A stretch of DNA of 7,144 nucleotides, from positions 1-7,144 of the forward strand of contig JAOTTZ010000091.1 of the NCBI GenBank assembly GCA_029864165.1, given 5' to 3'. The position numbers and the translations under genes were made by a program. Below the pieces are notes generated by a model. It saw only the letters and a list, made by a program, of their open reading frames with translations, was not told the origin of the DNA and searched no databases. The DNA is from Burkholderiaceae bacterium. Its GTDB lineage: Bacteria; Pseudomonadota; Gammaproteobacteria; Burkholderiales; Burkholderiaceae_C. Below, one piece after another: positions 1 through 6,011 of the stretch. Numbering within the stretch: the stretch's first letter is position 1; each line of letters opens with the position of its first letter.

Positions 1-2394
1 TTTCAACTGGTCCATGGTGTCGCGCAGTGTCTTGGCGTCGGCACCTTTGACCACAGCAGCGAGCACCTTGACACCTTTTATATCCACCGCGGCGTCTACC
101 AGCTCATCGCCTTGTGCCGACGCTAGCCTGCCTTTCAACGCTGCCAAGTCCTTTTCCAACGTACGCTGGTGGTCCAACAACTGGCCTAGGCGCGCCGGCA
201 ATTCCGCCGGCGCCGACTTCAACATGCCGGCCAGGTCGTGCATGCTGGCCTCGAGCGATTGCAAGTAGGCCATGGCGTTGTCTCCCGTCACCGCCTCGAT
301 ACGGCGCACACCTGTGGCGACGCCGCCTTCGGCGACCACCTTGAACGGCCCTATGTCGCCCGTGCGGGCTACGTGCGTGCCGCCGCACAACTCGCGGCTG
401 CTGCCGATGTCCAGCACGCGCACCTCGTCACCGTATTTCTCGCCGAACAGCATCATTGCGCCGAGTTTTTGCGCTTCTTCCATGGGCAACAAGCGCGCCT
501 GGCTCGCTGTGTTGGCGAGAATCTCCGCGTTGACCAAGGCCTCGACGCGACGCACCTGCTCCGGCGCCATGGGCGCGTTGTGGGCAAAGTCAAAACGGGT
601 GCGTGCTGCGTCTACCAGCGAACCTTTTTGCTGCACATGCGCGCCCAGCACCTCGCGCAAGGCTTTGTGCATCAAATGCGTCGCCGAGTGGTTGCGTACC
701 GTCTTGGCGCGGCGCTCGGCATCGACCCTCGCTGTCAGCACATCGCCGACAGCGACGGCGCCCTCGACCACGCGACCCTGGTGGCCAAACACCGCTGCTT
801 GCACCTTGATAGTGTCTTCGACCACCACGCGCGCCTTGGCGTTGCGCAGCTCGCCCATGTCGCCCACTTGGCCGCCGCTTTCGGCGTAAAACGGCGTGTG
901 GTCGAGCACGATCACCGCGTCGTCACCGGCCTTGGCCAGCGGGACCGACGTGCCGTCAACGTACACCGCAGTGACCTTTGCGCCCTCGTGCACCAGGTGC
1001 TCGTAGCCGTGAAAGGTCGTCGCCGCGCCGTCGTAGGCGAGGCCGGCAGCCAGCTTGAACTTGCCTGCCGCACGGGCTTGCTCGCGCTGGCGCTGCATCG
1101 CCGCGTCGAACGCGGCGTTATCCACGCTTAGGCCGCGTTCGCGGCAAACGTCGGCAGTGAGGTCGAGCGGAAAGCCGTAGGTGTCGTGCAGCTTGAACGC
1201 CAAGTCGCCGTCCAGAGATTTGGCACCACTCCTTTGTAAACGTGCCAGCGCCTCCTCCAGTATCTCCATGCCGTTGGCAATGGTCTGAAAGAAGCGCTCT
1301 TCCTCCTGCTTGAGCACCGCCGTCACGCGCGCTTGGTCCCGGCGCAGCTCTGGGTATGCGTTGCCCATCTCTGCCGCCAGCGTGGTGACGATGACGTGGA
1401 AGAACGGCGCGCGTGCCCCCAGCTTGTAGCCGTGGCGTATCGCACGGCGGCAAATACGGCGCAGCACGTAACCACGCCCTTCGTTGCCAGGAATCACGCC
1501 GTCCACCACGGTGAAGCTACATGCGCGGATGTGGTCGGCAATGACCCTGAGGCTTGGGCTGTCGGCATCGACATGCTGCGCACCGGTGTCCTCGACCGCC
1601 TTCTTAGCCGCTGAAAGTAGCGTCACGAAGCTGTCAATTTCGTAGTTGCTGTGCACCCCTTGCAGCACCGCGCTCAAGCGCTCCAGGCCCATGCCGGTAT
1701 CCACACTCGGCTTGGGCAGCGGGTGCATCACGCCGGCTTCGTCGCGGTTGAACTGCATGAAGACGAGGTTCCAGATCTCGATGTAGCGGTCGCCGTCTTC
1801 GTCTGCGCTGCCCGGCGGGCCGCCCGCGACCTCCGGCCCATGGTCGTAAAAGATTTCGGTGCAAGGTCCGCAGGGCCCCGTGTCGCCCATCATCCAGAAG
1901 TTATCGGACGCATAGCGCGCCCCCTTGTTGTCGCCGATGCGAACGATGCGCTCGGCTGGCACGCGGGCCCCTTCGTTCCAAATTTTGTAGGCCTCGTCGT
2001 CCTCCGCGTAGACGGTGACCCAGAGCCTCTCCTCGGGGAGTTTGAAGACCACAGTCAGCAACTCCCAAGCGTAATGAATCGCTTCGCGTTTGAAGTAGTC
2101 GCCAAAGCTGAAATTGCCGAGCATTTCGAAAAACGTGTGGTGGCGCGCGGTGTAGCCCACGTTTTCGAGGTCGTTGTGCTTGCCGCCTGCGCGTATGCAT
2201 TTTTGCGAAGTCGCCGCGCATTGGTAGGGCCGCCTGTCGAAACCAAGGAACACATCCTTGAACTGGTTCATTCCCGCGTTGGTGAACAACAGCGTTGGAT
2301 CGTCGCCCGGCACCACCGGGCTTGATGCAACGATGGTGTGCCCCTCGGCTTCGAAGAACTTGAGGAAGGCCTGGCGAATTTCTGCTGCTTTCAT
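1..2394 (-). CDS. alaS: Alanyl-tRNA synthetase, C-terminus cut by window edge
   Basis: Charges tRNA-Ala with alanine in the cytoplasm and hydrolyses mischarged Ser/Gly-tRNA-Ala. The frame is open for 798 codons from ATG at 2394 to the left edge; full-length bacterial AlaS is about 875 residues, so only the end of the DHHA1/C-Ala region is missing. The N-terminal class II catalytic core is clear: [20 protein letters not shown] near residues 30-50, the motif 2 region ([15 protein letters not shown], Arg68), [12 protein letters not shown], and motif 3 with DTGMGLER. The editing domain carries the zinc ligands His569 and His573 (HSATH) and Cys670 and His674 (CGGTH). The start matches the family's usual N-terminus ([14 protein letters not shown]), although the Shine-Dalgarno is weak (at best a GAG 5' of the ATG). 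The vapC-like stop lies 27 bp upstream on the same strand, so alaS may be partly read from the toxin-antitoxin operon. Oddity: Cys59 stands where E. coli has an Arg in the RATTSQ stretch. Confidence 0.97.
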   Translation of the reverse strand, partial: MKAAEIRQAFLKFFEAEGHTIVASSPVVPGDDPTLLFTNAGMNQFKDVFLGFDRRPYQCAATSQKCIRAGGKHNDLENVGYTARHHTFFEMLGNFSFGDYFKREAIHYAWELLTVVFKLPEERLWVTVYAEDDEAYKIWNEGARVPAERIVRIGDNKGARYASDNFWMMGDTGPCGPCTEIFYDHGPEVAGGPPGSADEDGDRYIEIWNLVFMQFNRDEAGVMHPLPKPSVDTGMGLERLSAVLQGVHSNYEIDSFVTLLSAAKKAVEDTGAQHVDADSPSLRVIADHIRACSFTVVDGVIPGNEGRGYVLRRICRRAIRHGYKLGARAPFFHVIVTTLAAEMGNAYPELRRDQARVTAVLKQEEERFFQTIANGMEILEEALARLQRSGAKSLDGDLAFKLHDTYGFPLDLTADVCRERGLSVDNAAFDAAMQRQREQARAAGKFKLAAGLAYDGAATTFHGYEHLVHEGAKVTAVYVDGTSVPLAKAGDDAVIVLDHTPFYAESGGQVGDMGELRNAKARVVVEDTIKVQAAVFGHQGRVVEGAVAVGDVLTARVDAERRAKTVRNHSATHLMHKALREVLGAHVQQKGSLVDAARTRFDFAHNAPMAPEQVRRVEALVNAEILANTASQARLLPMEEAQKLGAMMLFGEKYGDEVRVLDIGSSRELCGGTHVARTGDIGPFKVVAEGGVATGVRRIEAVTGDNAMAYLQSLEASMHDLAGMLKSAPAELPARLGQLLDHQRTLEKDLAALKGRLASAQGDELVDAAVDIKGVKVLAAVVKGADAKTLRDTMDQLK

Positions 2395-2421
2395 CGTCAG
2401 CGCTCGGTTCGGAGGGGGGTG

Positions 2422-2838
2422 TCAAGCAAGATAGAGGCTCACCCCGGAGCGCCGCGCAGCGGCCGCCAGCGGAGCATCTTTGGTGGCAAGGGGCAGTCTA
2501 CGTTGTCGTGCCAGTTCCAGGTAACAGCAGTCGTAGGCACTCAACTCCCACTCCACTGAGCGCTCGGCCCAATACCTAGCGTCGTCGAACGCGGGTACCG
2601 TCTTGATGCCCAAGGTACTCAGGCGCTTCCAACTTTGCGCCAGTTCGGGTACGGTAATGCGCCGCGCCTTGAGCGCCCGGCCAAGAATATTGCCTAGCTC
2701 CAGGTGCCATAGCGGTGGCACCACCGCAGCCGCTTCACCCAGGCTGTTGAGCACCGCCAGCGAGTAAGCGTCTTGTTCGTCCCTGAACAGAGCGCCCAGG
2801 ATGACCGAGGTGTCGAGCACGAAAACGCTATTCGTCAT
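2422..2838 (-). CDS. vapC: PIN-domain ribonuclease toxin, VapC-like
   Basis: A 138-residue protein of the usual VapC length. PIN toxins are Mg2+-dependent RNases that cut tRNA or rRNA and stop growth when the antitoxin is lost. All four acidic active-site positions are visible: Asp9 in VLDTSVILGAL, Glu47 in LWHLELGN, Asp103 in SAYDCCYLELA and Asp121 in LATKDAPLAAAA, so the toxin should be catalytically intact. The frame stays open upstream to 3093, but the part before 2838 overlaps the antitoxin in another frame and looks nothing like PIN. The ATG at 2838 gives the canonical PIN N-terminus and overlaps the antitoxin TGA (ATGA), which fits translational coupling; no separate ribosome binding site is needed. 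Family is confident. The target RNA cannot be told from sequence. Confidence 0.92.
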   Translation of the reverse strand: MTNSVFVLDTSVILGALFRDEQDAYSLAVLNSLGEAAAVVPPLWHLELGNILGRALKARRITVPELAQSWKRLSTLGIKTVPAFDDARYWAERSVEWELSAYDCCYLELARQRRLPLATKDAPLAAAARRSGVSLYLA

Positions 2839-3083
2839 CTGCGGCCCGTGTCGCGCAGCACCCTCCAGTCCATGCCGAGCTTGCGCCCGTTCGCCGACTG
2901 AAGCAGCGCCCTCAACGCGGCGCGTCGAGCGGCGGGAGCATGCGTCGTATCGACAAAGGGCACAATGCGCGCAACAGGCCGGTTGTGCCGCGTAATGATG
3001 ATGTCGTCGCCGCGCTCGGCGCGTGCGATCAGTTCGGAGAGGTGTGTCTTGGCCTCGAACAAGCCCATGGTTTGCGTGCTCAT
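2835..3083 (-). CDS. vapB: Phd/YefM-family antitoxin, partner of the PIN toxin
   Basis: An 82-residue antitoxin. Residues 1-45 fit the Phd/YefM DNA-binding fold: MGLFEAKTHLSELIARAERG, then DDIIITRHNRPVARIVPF. The C-terminal half (ARRAALRALLQ through GMDWRVLRDTGRR) looks like the toxin-wrapping tail of VapB-type antitoxins. It should bind and inhibit the downstream PIN toxin and repress its own promoter. The ATG at 3083 is preceded by a GGA about five bases upstream; an internal ATG at residue 6 (3068) is also possible but has no visible ribosome binding site. The stop overlaps the toxin ATG by 4 bp. A perfect palindrome at 3100-3110 lies just upstream and is a natural operator candidate. The symbol vapB is used for the pairing; by fold it is Phd/YefM type. 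Confidence 0.9.
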   Translation of the reverse strand: MSTQTMGLFEAKTHLSELIARAERGDDIIITRHNRPVARIVPFVDTTHAPAARRAALRALLQSANGRKLGMDWRVLRDTGRR

Positions 3084-3099
3084 GACTATCCATGTTTTA

Positions 3100-3110
3100 G
3101 TTGATTCAAC
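3100..3110. promoter_or_regulatory. Perfect palindrome, candidate antitoxin operator
   Basis: GTTGA-T-TCAAC is an 11-bp perfect inverted repeat with a one-base centre, starting 17 bp before the antitoxin ATG. Short palindromes at this position are typical operators for Phd/VapB autoregulation. The role is inferred from position. No convincing -35/-10 pair was found; TAGAAT on the minus strand, about 30 bp upstream of the ATG, is the nearest -10-like sequence and has no good -35. Confidence 0.4.
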
Positions 3111-3127
3111 CAGATTCTATCCGAAGC

Positions 3128-3148
3128 ACTGTGGTACGGCACCGCAGT
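3128..3148. repeat. Imperfect inverted repeat upstream of the toxin-antitoxin pair
   Basis: Arms ACTGTGGT (3128-3135) and ACCGCAGT (3141-3148) pair over 8 bp with one mismatch (G-U in RNA on the plus-strand reading) around a 5-base loop. No T-run follows on the minus strand, so it does not look like a terminator. It lies upstream of the antitoxin and its right arm overlaps the 13-bp direct repeat, which suggests a protein-binding site. Function is not known. Confidence 0.4.
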
Positions 3149-3169
3149 AATGGACGCGCAGTAATAGAC
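3143..3169. repeat. Tandem 13-bp direct repeat, possible binding-site array
   Basis: CGCAGTAATGGAC at 3143-3155 and CGCAGTAATAGAC at 3157-3169 match at 12 of 13 positions with one base between them, giving a 14-bp repeat period. They lie between the ParA stop and the antitoxin start. They could be iterons for a DNA-binding protein (the antitoxin, or a centromere-like site for the ParA module) or a chance slippage duplication. Two copies are too few to decide. Confidence 0.45.
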
Positions 3170-3182
3170 CCATCCGTAGCGG

Positions 3183-3217
3183 AAAAATAACCTGCGTGTA
3201 CTCAGCGGAGTCTGCGC
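3183..3217 (-). terminator. Weak terminator-like hairpin after the ParA gene
   Basis: On the minus strand, about 30 bp after the ParA stop, GCG-CAG-ACTC, loop CGCT, GAGT-ACA-CGC can fold as a 4-bp inner stem and a 3-bp outer stem with an unpaired 3x3 bulge. It is followed shortly by TTATTTTT (3190-3183). The T-run is right for Rho-independent termination, but the stem is weak. It would separate the ParA operon from the toxin-antitoxin operon. Confidence 0.3.
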
Positions 3218-3248
3218 GATTAGTCCGAACTTTGGTAATTCTGTTCGT

Positions 3249-4259
3249 TCATGTATGCGTGCTTGCCGTTGCCAGGTCAATACGACCGGCGATGTCACTC
3301 GCCAGTCCCTTGAAATCCTCATACGCCTTGCTAACAGCATTGGCATGGGCACCAATGGCACCGTCGGCTGGCCTGAGGACGAAGATCGGCTTGCGTGCTT
3401 CCTGCGCCAACGGCATCAAGCTGTTGTAGTTCTTCAGCAGGGCCAGGCAATAGGGATCTTGCTCGATGGCTGGTGCATCTGCAGCGTCCTGCGCCAACAC
3501 GCTACGCCGAAACTCGGATGGAATTTGGTCTAGCCAACGGGTATAGGCCTTGACCGGGCGGGTCAGGCGCACGCCGTGGCGCATCGCGATATAGCCCACG
3601 GGATGCATGTCGCCTGAAGGCAACGTAAAGTCTGGCTCGGCCCAGTCGTCACGTCGGCGAGTCCAGCCCGTTTGCCAATCTCGCAAAGTCGGGCCCAGAT
3701 TTCGCAAGCCTTGCAGGGAGAACAAATCTGCCCCCAAAGGCACGACCACATGGTTGCTCGCCAGCAACGCGGCGCGGTTGATGGCACCCAGGTTGGGGCC
3801 GACATCGAACACGATCAGATCGGCACCGAACCTGTCGGCTGATTCCTGTGCAGAACGCCAGAAAGCGGTGAGAATGCGAAAGGGCCTTGTCTTGTTCTTG
3901 TCGCTCAGGGCGCCGGTCCAGGTGGAAGACAACTCGTCTTCGAAGCCCGAGAGAGCCAAGTCGCCTGGGATCAATACCAGCCTCGGGTCGATCGTCTGGT
4001 AATCCACCGGCTCGAAGTCGCCGACGTCGAGTAAAGGCTTGACGCTGCGGAAGATGGTGGACGTGCCGGCACCATCGGCCCACAGGTCTGCGAGGCGATC
4101 CTCGTCAAGAAACGCAGCGGTCAAGTTGGCTTGCGGGTCAAGGTCAACGGCGAGCACACGCAGCCCCTGGGTCGCGAACATCCACGATAGGTGATAGACC
4201 AGAGAGGTCTTGCCCACGCCGCCCTTGTTGTTGAAGAAAGTCAAGACGGGTGTGGTCAT
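3249..4259 (-). CDS. ParA/Soj-family ATPase
   Basis: A 336-residue ParA/MinD-type P-loop ATPase, a fold used to position plasmids, chromosomes or protein cargo by ATP-dependent DNA or membrane binding. Visible motifs: deviant Walker A FFNNKGGVGKTSL with signature Lys12 and Lys17, Walker A' LAVDLDPQANLT around residues 37-47, and Walker B LIVFDVGPN with Asp152, followed by NHVVVPLGADLFSLQGL. It is longer than minimal ParA (about 250 residues), with a C-terminal extension after residue 200 that I do not recognise. No N-terminal helix-turn-helix precedes the P-loop. The ATG overlaps the TGA of the AlbA_2 gene by 4 bp, so the two are co-translated. No parB or clear parS is present, so ordinary plasmid partition is unlikely; the upstream protein is the more likely partner. 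Family certain, role inferred. Confidence 0.93.
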   Translation of the reverse strand: MTTPVLTFFNNKGGVGKTSLVYHLSWMFATQGLRVLAVDLDPQANLTAAFLDEDRLADLWADGAGTSTIFRSVKPLLDVGDFEPVDYQTIDPRLVLIPGDLALSGFEDELSSTWTGALSDKNKTRPFRILTAFWRSAQESADRFGADLIVFDVGPNLGAINRAALLASNHVVVPLGADLFSLQGLRNLGPTLRDWQTGWTRRRDDWAEPDFTLPSGDMHPVGYIAMRHGVRLTRPVKAYTRWLDQIPSEFRRSVLAQDAADAPAIEQDPYCLALLKNYNSLMPLAQEARKPIFVLRPADGAIGAHANAVSKAYEDFKGLASDIAGRIDLATASTHT

Positions 4260-5461
4260 TCGGCTCTCCGGAGGGTGACGAGTACATGCGTGTCTCGGGG
4301 TTCAAATACCGGCGGTGGATTGCCATTTTGGGAGAGCAGCCGGCGGGCGATGGCAATGCCCACGCCGAAACGCTGTACGTAGCCGAGCACCTTCATCGCT
4401 TCTGCCAGGTGTGGATTTCGGTAGTCGGTGATGCCTGGGCTGCCGAAGTTCTCGCATGTGACGATCCCGTACGGCCCACCCGGATTGACGATCTCTATGC
4501 GGTCGGAAAACCAGGTGAATCGAACGGGCGCGTTGGTGGCCTCGTAGCTACGGTGCATCACAGCATTGCGCACCAGCTGTTGCAGCGCGGCCAGCGGATA
4601 GTCGGCATAACGCCTTTCGGTGGCGGATGACTGAATGTCTACCGCAGTCGAAATGTTTGCCTTGATCTTCTCGTCGGTCCTGGTGAGGACTTCCCCGAGC
4701 CGGCCATCGATGGCAGCCTCATCGAGGATCGGTGCGTCAAGCTCCACACCGTCCAGCCGGAGAAACTGGACGTAACCGCACGGAATCAAGTCGCGCGGGC
4801 GATTACCGAGCACCAGGCAACCCAACACTGTGGGCACGGGCTTGTCTACCGATTCGATCATGCGACAGGCACTGAGCCGTTCCTCATAACTACGGTCATT
4901 GGCGTCGAGAACATCGGCTGCGAATGCACCCGGTAGATACTCAGATTCGAAGATGCTTCGGCTCAGATCGGCGAGGCGGGCGAAGGGGACCGGTTGCAGA
5001 TCGAACGGCAGGTTTTGGTGCCGGCGGCGCTCGTTGAGGATGCGTTCATCCTGCTGGCTGGCAATGTCGCGCCTGGGTCCGGTGCGAATATAGGTACGTC
5101 CCTTGTAGCGGACTGGGGGTGCGTCCGCCGGAAGAACGGTGATAACCGCGACCTCGGAGCCTTTCAGGATGCGTTTTTCAACGCTCATGCTCGGCATGGG
5201 CTGGATATTCCCGTCGCTGCGAATGTCGGACAGCGTGCGCAGCAACTCATCGGTAATGGGTAGACCTACGGGATGTCCGTCATTCCGAACACCGATGAAA
5301 ACGACCCCAGCGAGTTGGTGCCCCGGCAAATCGTTAGCGAAAGCACATATAGCCTGCCTCACCGTTTCAGGCGCGTCGCCCTTGTAGCTCTCTTTGCGCT
5401 CGGAGCGGTCCGACTCCAGATCGTCCAGCGACAACTTAAGTTCTTCGTCAGAAAGTCTCAT
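4256..5461 (-). CDS. AlbA_2 (Schlafen-like) / GHKL ATP-binding protein
   Basis: A 401-residue two-domain protein. Residues about 20-135 fit the AlbA_2 fold (once called divergent AAA_4), with Glu24 in ERKESYKG, the core AICAFANDLPGHQLAGVVFIGVRNDG written here as FANDLPGHQL then VVFIGVRNDG, and RYKGRTYIRTGPR. Residues about 285-385 fit the HATPase_c_4 (GHKL-like) domain, with an N-box-like LVRNAVMHRSY (Asn299), IEIVNPGGPYG and NPHLAEAMKVLGYVQRFGVGI. The middle (about 155-280) resembles the linker usual in this family. Such proteins are annotated as ATP-binding or transcriptional regulators, and relatives occur in defence islands and phage-linked regions; the biochemistry is largely unknown. 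The start at 5461 is fixed by a strong Shine-Dalgarno, GAGGAGG at 5473-5467, five bases from the ATG. It overlaps the ParA gene by ATGA and follows the decayed helicase tail on the same strand. Confidence 0.9.
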   Translation of the reverse strand: MRLSDEELKLSLDDLESDRSERKESYKGDAPETVRQAICAFANDLPGHQLAGVVFIGVRNDGHPVGLPITDELLRTLSDIRSDGNIQPMPSMSVEKRILKGSEVAVITVLPADAPPVRYKGRTYIRTGPRRDIASQQDERILNERRRHQNLPFDLQPVPFARLADLSRSIFESEYLPGAFAADVLDANDRSYEERLSACRMIESVDKPVPTVLGCLVLGNRPRDLIPCGYVQFLRLDGVELDAPILDEAAIDGRLGEVLTRTDEKIKANISTAVDIQSSATERRYADYPLAALQQLVRNAVMHRSYEATNAPVRFTWFSDRIEIVNPGGPYGIVTCENFGSPGITDYRNPHLAEAMKVLGYVQRFGVGIAIARRLLSQNGNPPPVFEPRDTHVLVTLRRAE

Positions 5462-5466
5462 TCGAA

Positions 5467-5473
5467 CCTCCTC
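5467..5473 (-). promoter_or_regulatory. Strong ribosome binding site of the AlbA_2 gene
   Basis: GAGGAGG on the minus strand, five bases from the ATG at 5461. It overlaps the ancestral stop codon of the decayed helicase tail (TGA at 5474-5472), which implies the two reading frames were once translationally adjacent. Confidence 0.85.
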
Positions 5474-5808
5474 AATTCAGCGCCTATTTGACTGCAAATA
5501 CTGTCGGACCGAAGGTTTATTTCTGCAACTGGCCCTCCAACTCTGTCCTCCCAACTCCTCAATAAGTTCGTCACGCTTGGCCTAAAGGTCGTCTTGACGG
5601 GAAAAAGCTCGTGTCGTTTCTTGTCACGTTAAGCTTCAAGGTCACGCCGCTCTTTATGCGCCTGGGCATTTGCTGCCAAGGTGGCTGAGCCTTTGTCCTC
5701 GGTACGTGCTTCTTTGATCCGGCGGTCGATGCTTTGGATCTTTTGCTCCAGATTGACCTGCAGGTCGTCGGCCCATGCGGCGCGTATCGTGGGGCTGCTG
5801 TACTGCAT
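5472..5808 (-). pseudogene. Decayed C-terminal tail of a large helicase
   Basis: Three minus-strand frames, read in turn, rebuild a charged helical tail. Frame A runs from 5808 (PTIRAAWADDLQVNLEQK, IQSIDRRIKEAR, then HKERRDLEA), meets a TAA at 5631-5629 and continues RDKKRHELF to 5602. After an apparent loss of one base, frame B gives RQDDL, a TAG at 5584-5582, then AKRDELIEEL to about 5552. A 14-bp duplication then shifts to frame C: ELEGQLQK, TAA at 5519-5517, TFGPTVFAVK, TAG at 5486-5484, ALN and a final TGA at 5474-5472. This pattern (EQKIKELDR, RELFDRQDEI, RDELIEELEGQLQ, then a short tail ending at a stop) is, from memory, the C-terminus of large SNF2/DEAD-type helicases found in restriction and DISARM-like loci. 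Each internal stop is one base from a plausible sense codon (CAA, CAG/GAG, TGG). The helicase motor itself is absent. Decay is well supported; the exact family is from recollection. Confidence 0.7.
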
Positions 5809-5823
5809 GCGCCGCCGGTCAGG

Positions 5824-5925
5824 TCAAGCGCTGGCCAAGAATACGTGCGGAGAAATCACTCGTCCCAGCATCCCCGTGTTGGTGAACGCCTCGCGAATTT
5901 TCGAGGCAGGCATAGCAGCGTTCAT
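5824..5925 (-). CDS. Short ORF upstream of the helicase remnant, doubtful
   Basis: A 33-residue frame (MNAAMPASKIREAFTNTG, then MLGRVISPHVFLASA) ending in TGA at 5826-5824. It is in the same frame as the first part of the helicase remnant and separated from it only by this stop and five codons. The translation looks protein-like, but I do not recognise the family. It may be the surviving 5' end of a different gene that was joined to the helicase tail by deletion, or the start of the degraded gene itself. There is no strong ribosome binding site (TTTGAGC just before the ATG). Probably not expressed as a functional protein. Confidence 0.25.
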   Translation of the reverse strand: MNAAMPASKIREAFTNTGMLGRVISPHVFLASA

Positions 5926-6000
5926 GGCTCAAATTATCGCGCTGCGGCCAAGGCTCGATCCGCCCGAGCTTACTATCTTGGCGCTACAGTGCGGTCTGAC

Positions 6001-6006
6001 AGGAGG
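6001..6006 (+). promoter_or_regulatory. Ribosome binding site of gabD
   Basis: AGGAGG five bases before the ATG at 6012; this fixes the gabD start. No convincing sigma-70 promoter was found in the 86 bp between this gene and the divergent remnant. Confidence 0.85.
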
Positions 6007-6011
6007 TTCCC

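Noticed and set aside
238..1131. A 297-codon plus-strand open frame inside alaS
   Set aside because: It is antisense to a well-supported AlaS frame; its His/Arg/Ala-rich translation has no recognisable domain and is a GC-rich shadow frame.
1901..2425. A 174-codon minus-strand frame overlapping the alaS start
   Set aside because: It is an alternative frame of the same strand as AlaS with low-complexity Arg-rich sequence and no domain.
2839..3093. Upstream extension of the PIN toxin frame to an ATG at 3093
   Set aside because: The extra 85 codons overlap the antitoxin in another frame and do not resemble PIN sequence; the ATG at 2838 gives the canonical toxin start and the ATGA overlap.
5971..5976. 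TACTAT as a -10 element for gabD
   Set aside because: It matches the consensus at four of six positions but has no -35 element at a suitable distance.
2395..6011. Attachment-site or insertion-sequence repeats bordering the island
   Set aside because: No matching direct or inverted repeats could be seen by eye at the alaS and gabD sides; a computed repeat search would be needed to exclude short ones.
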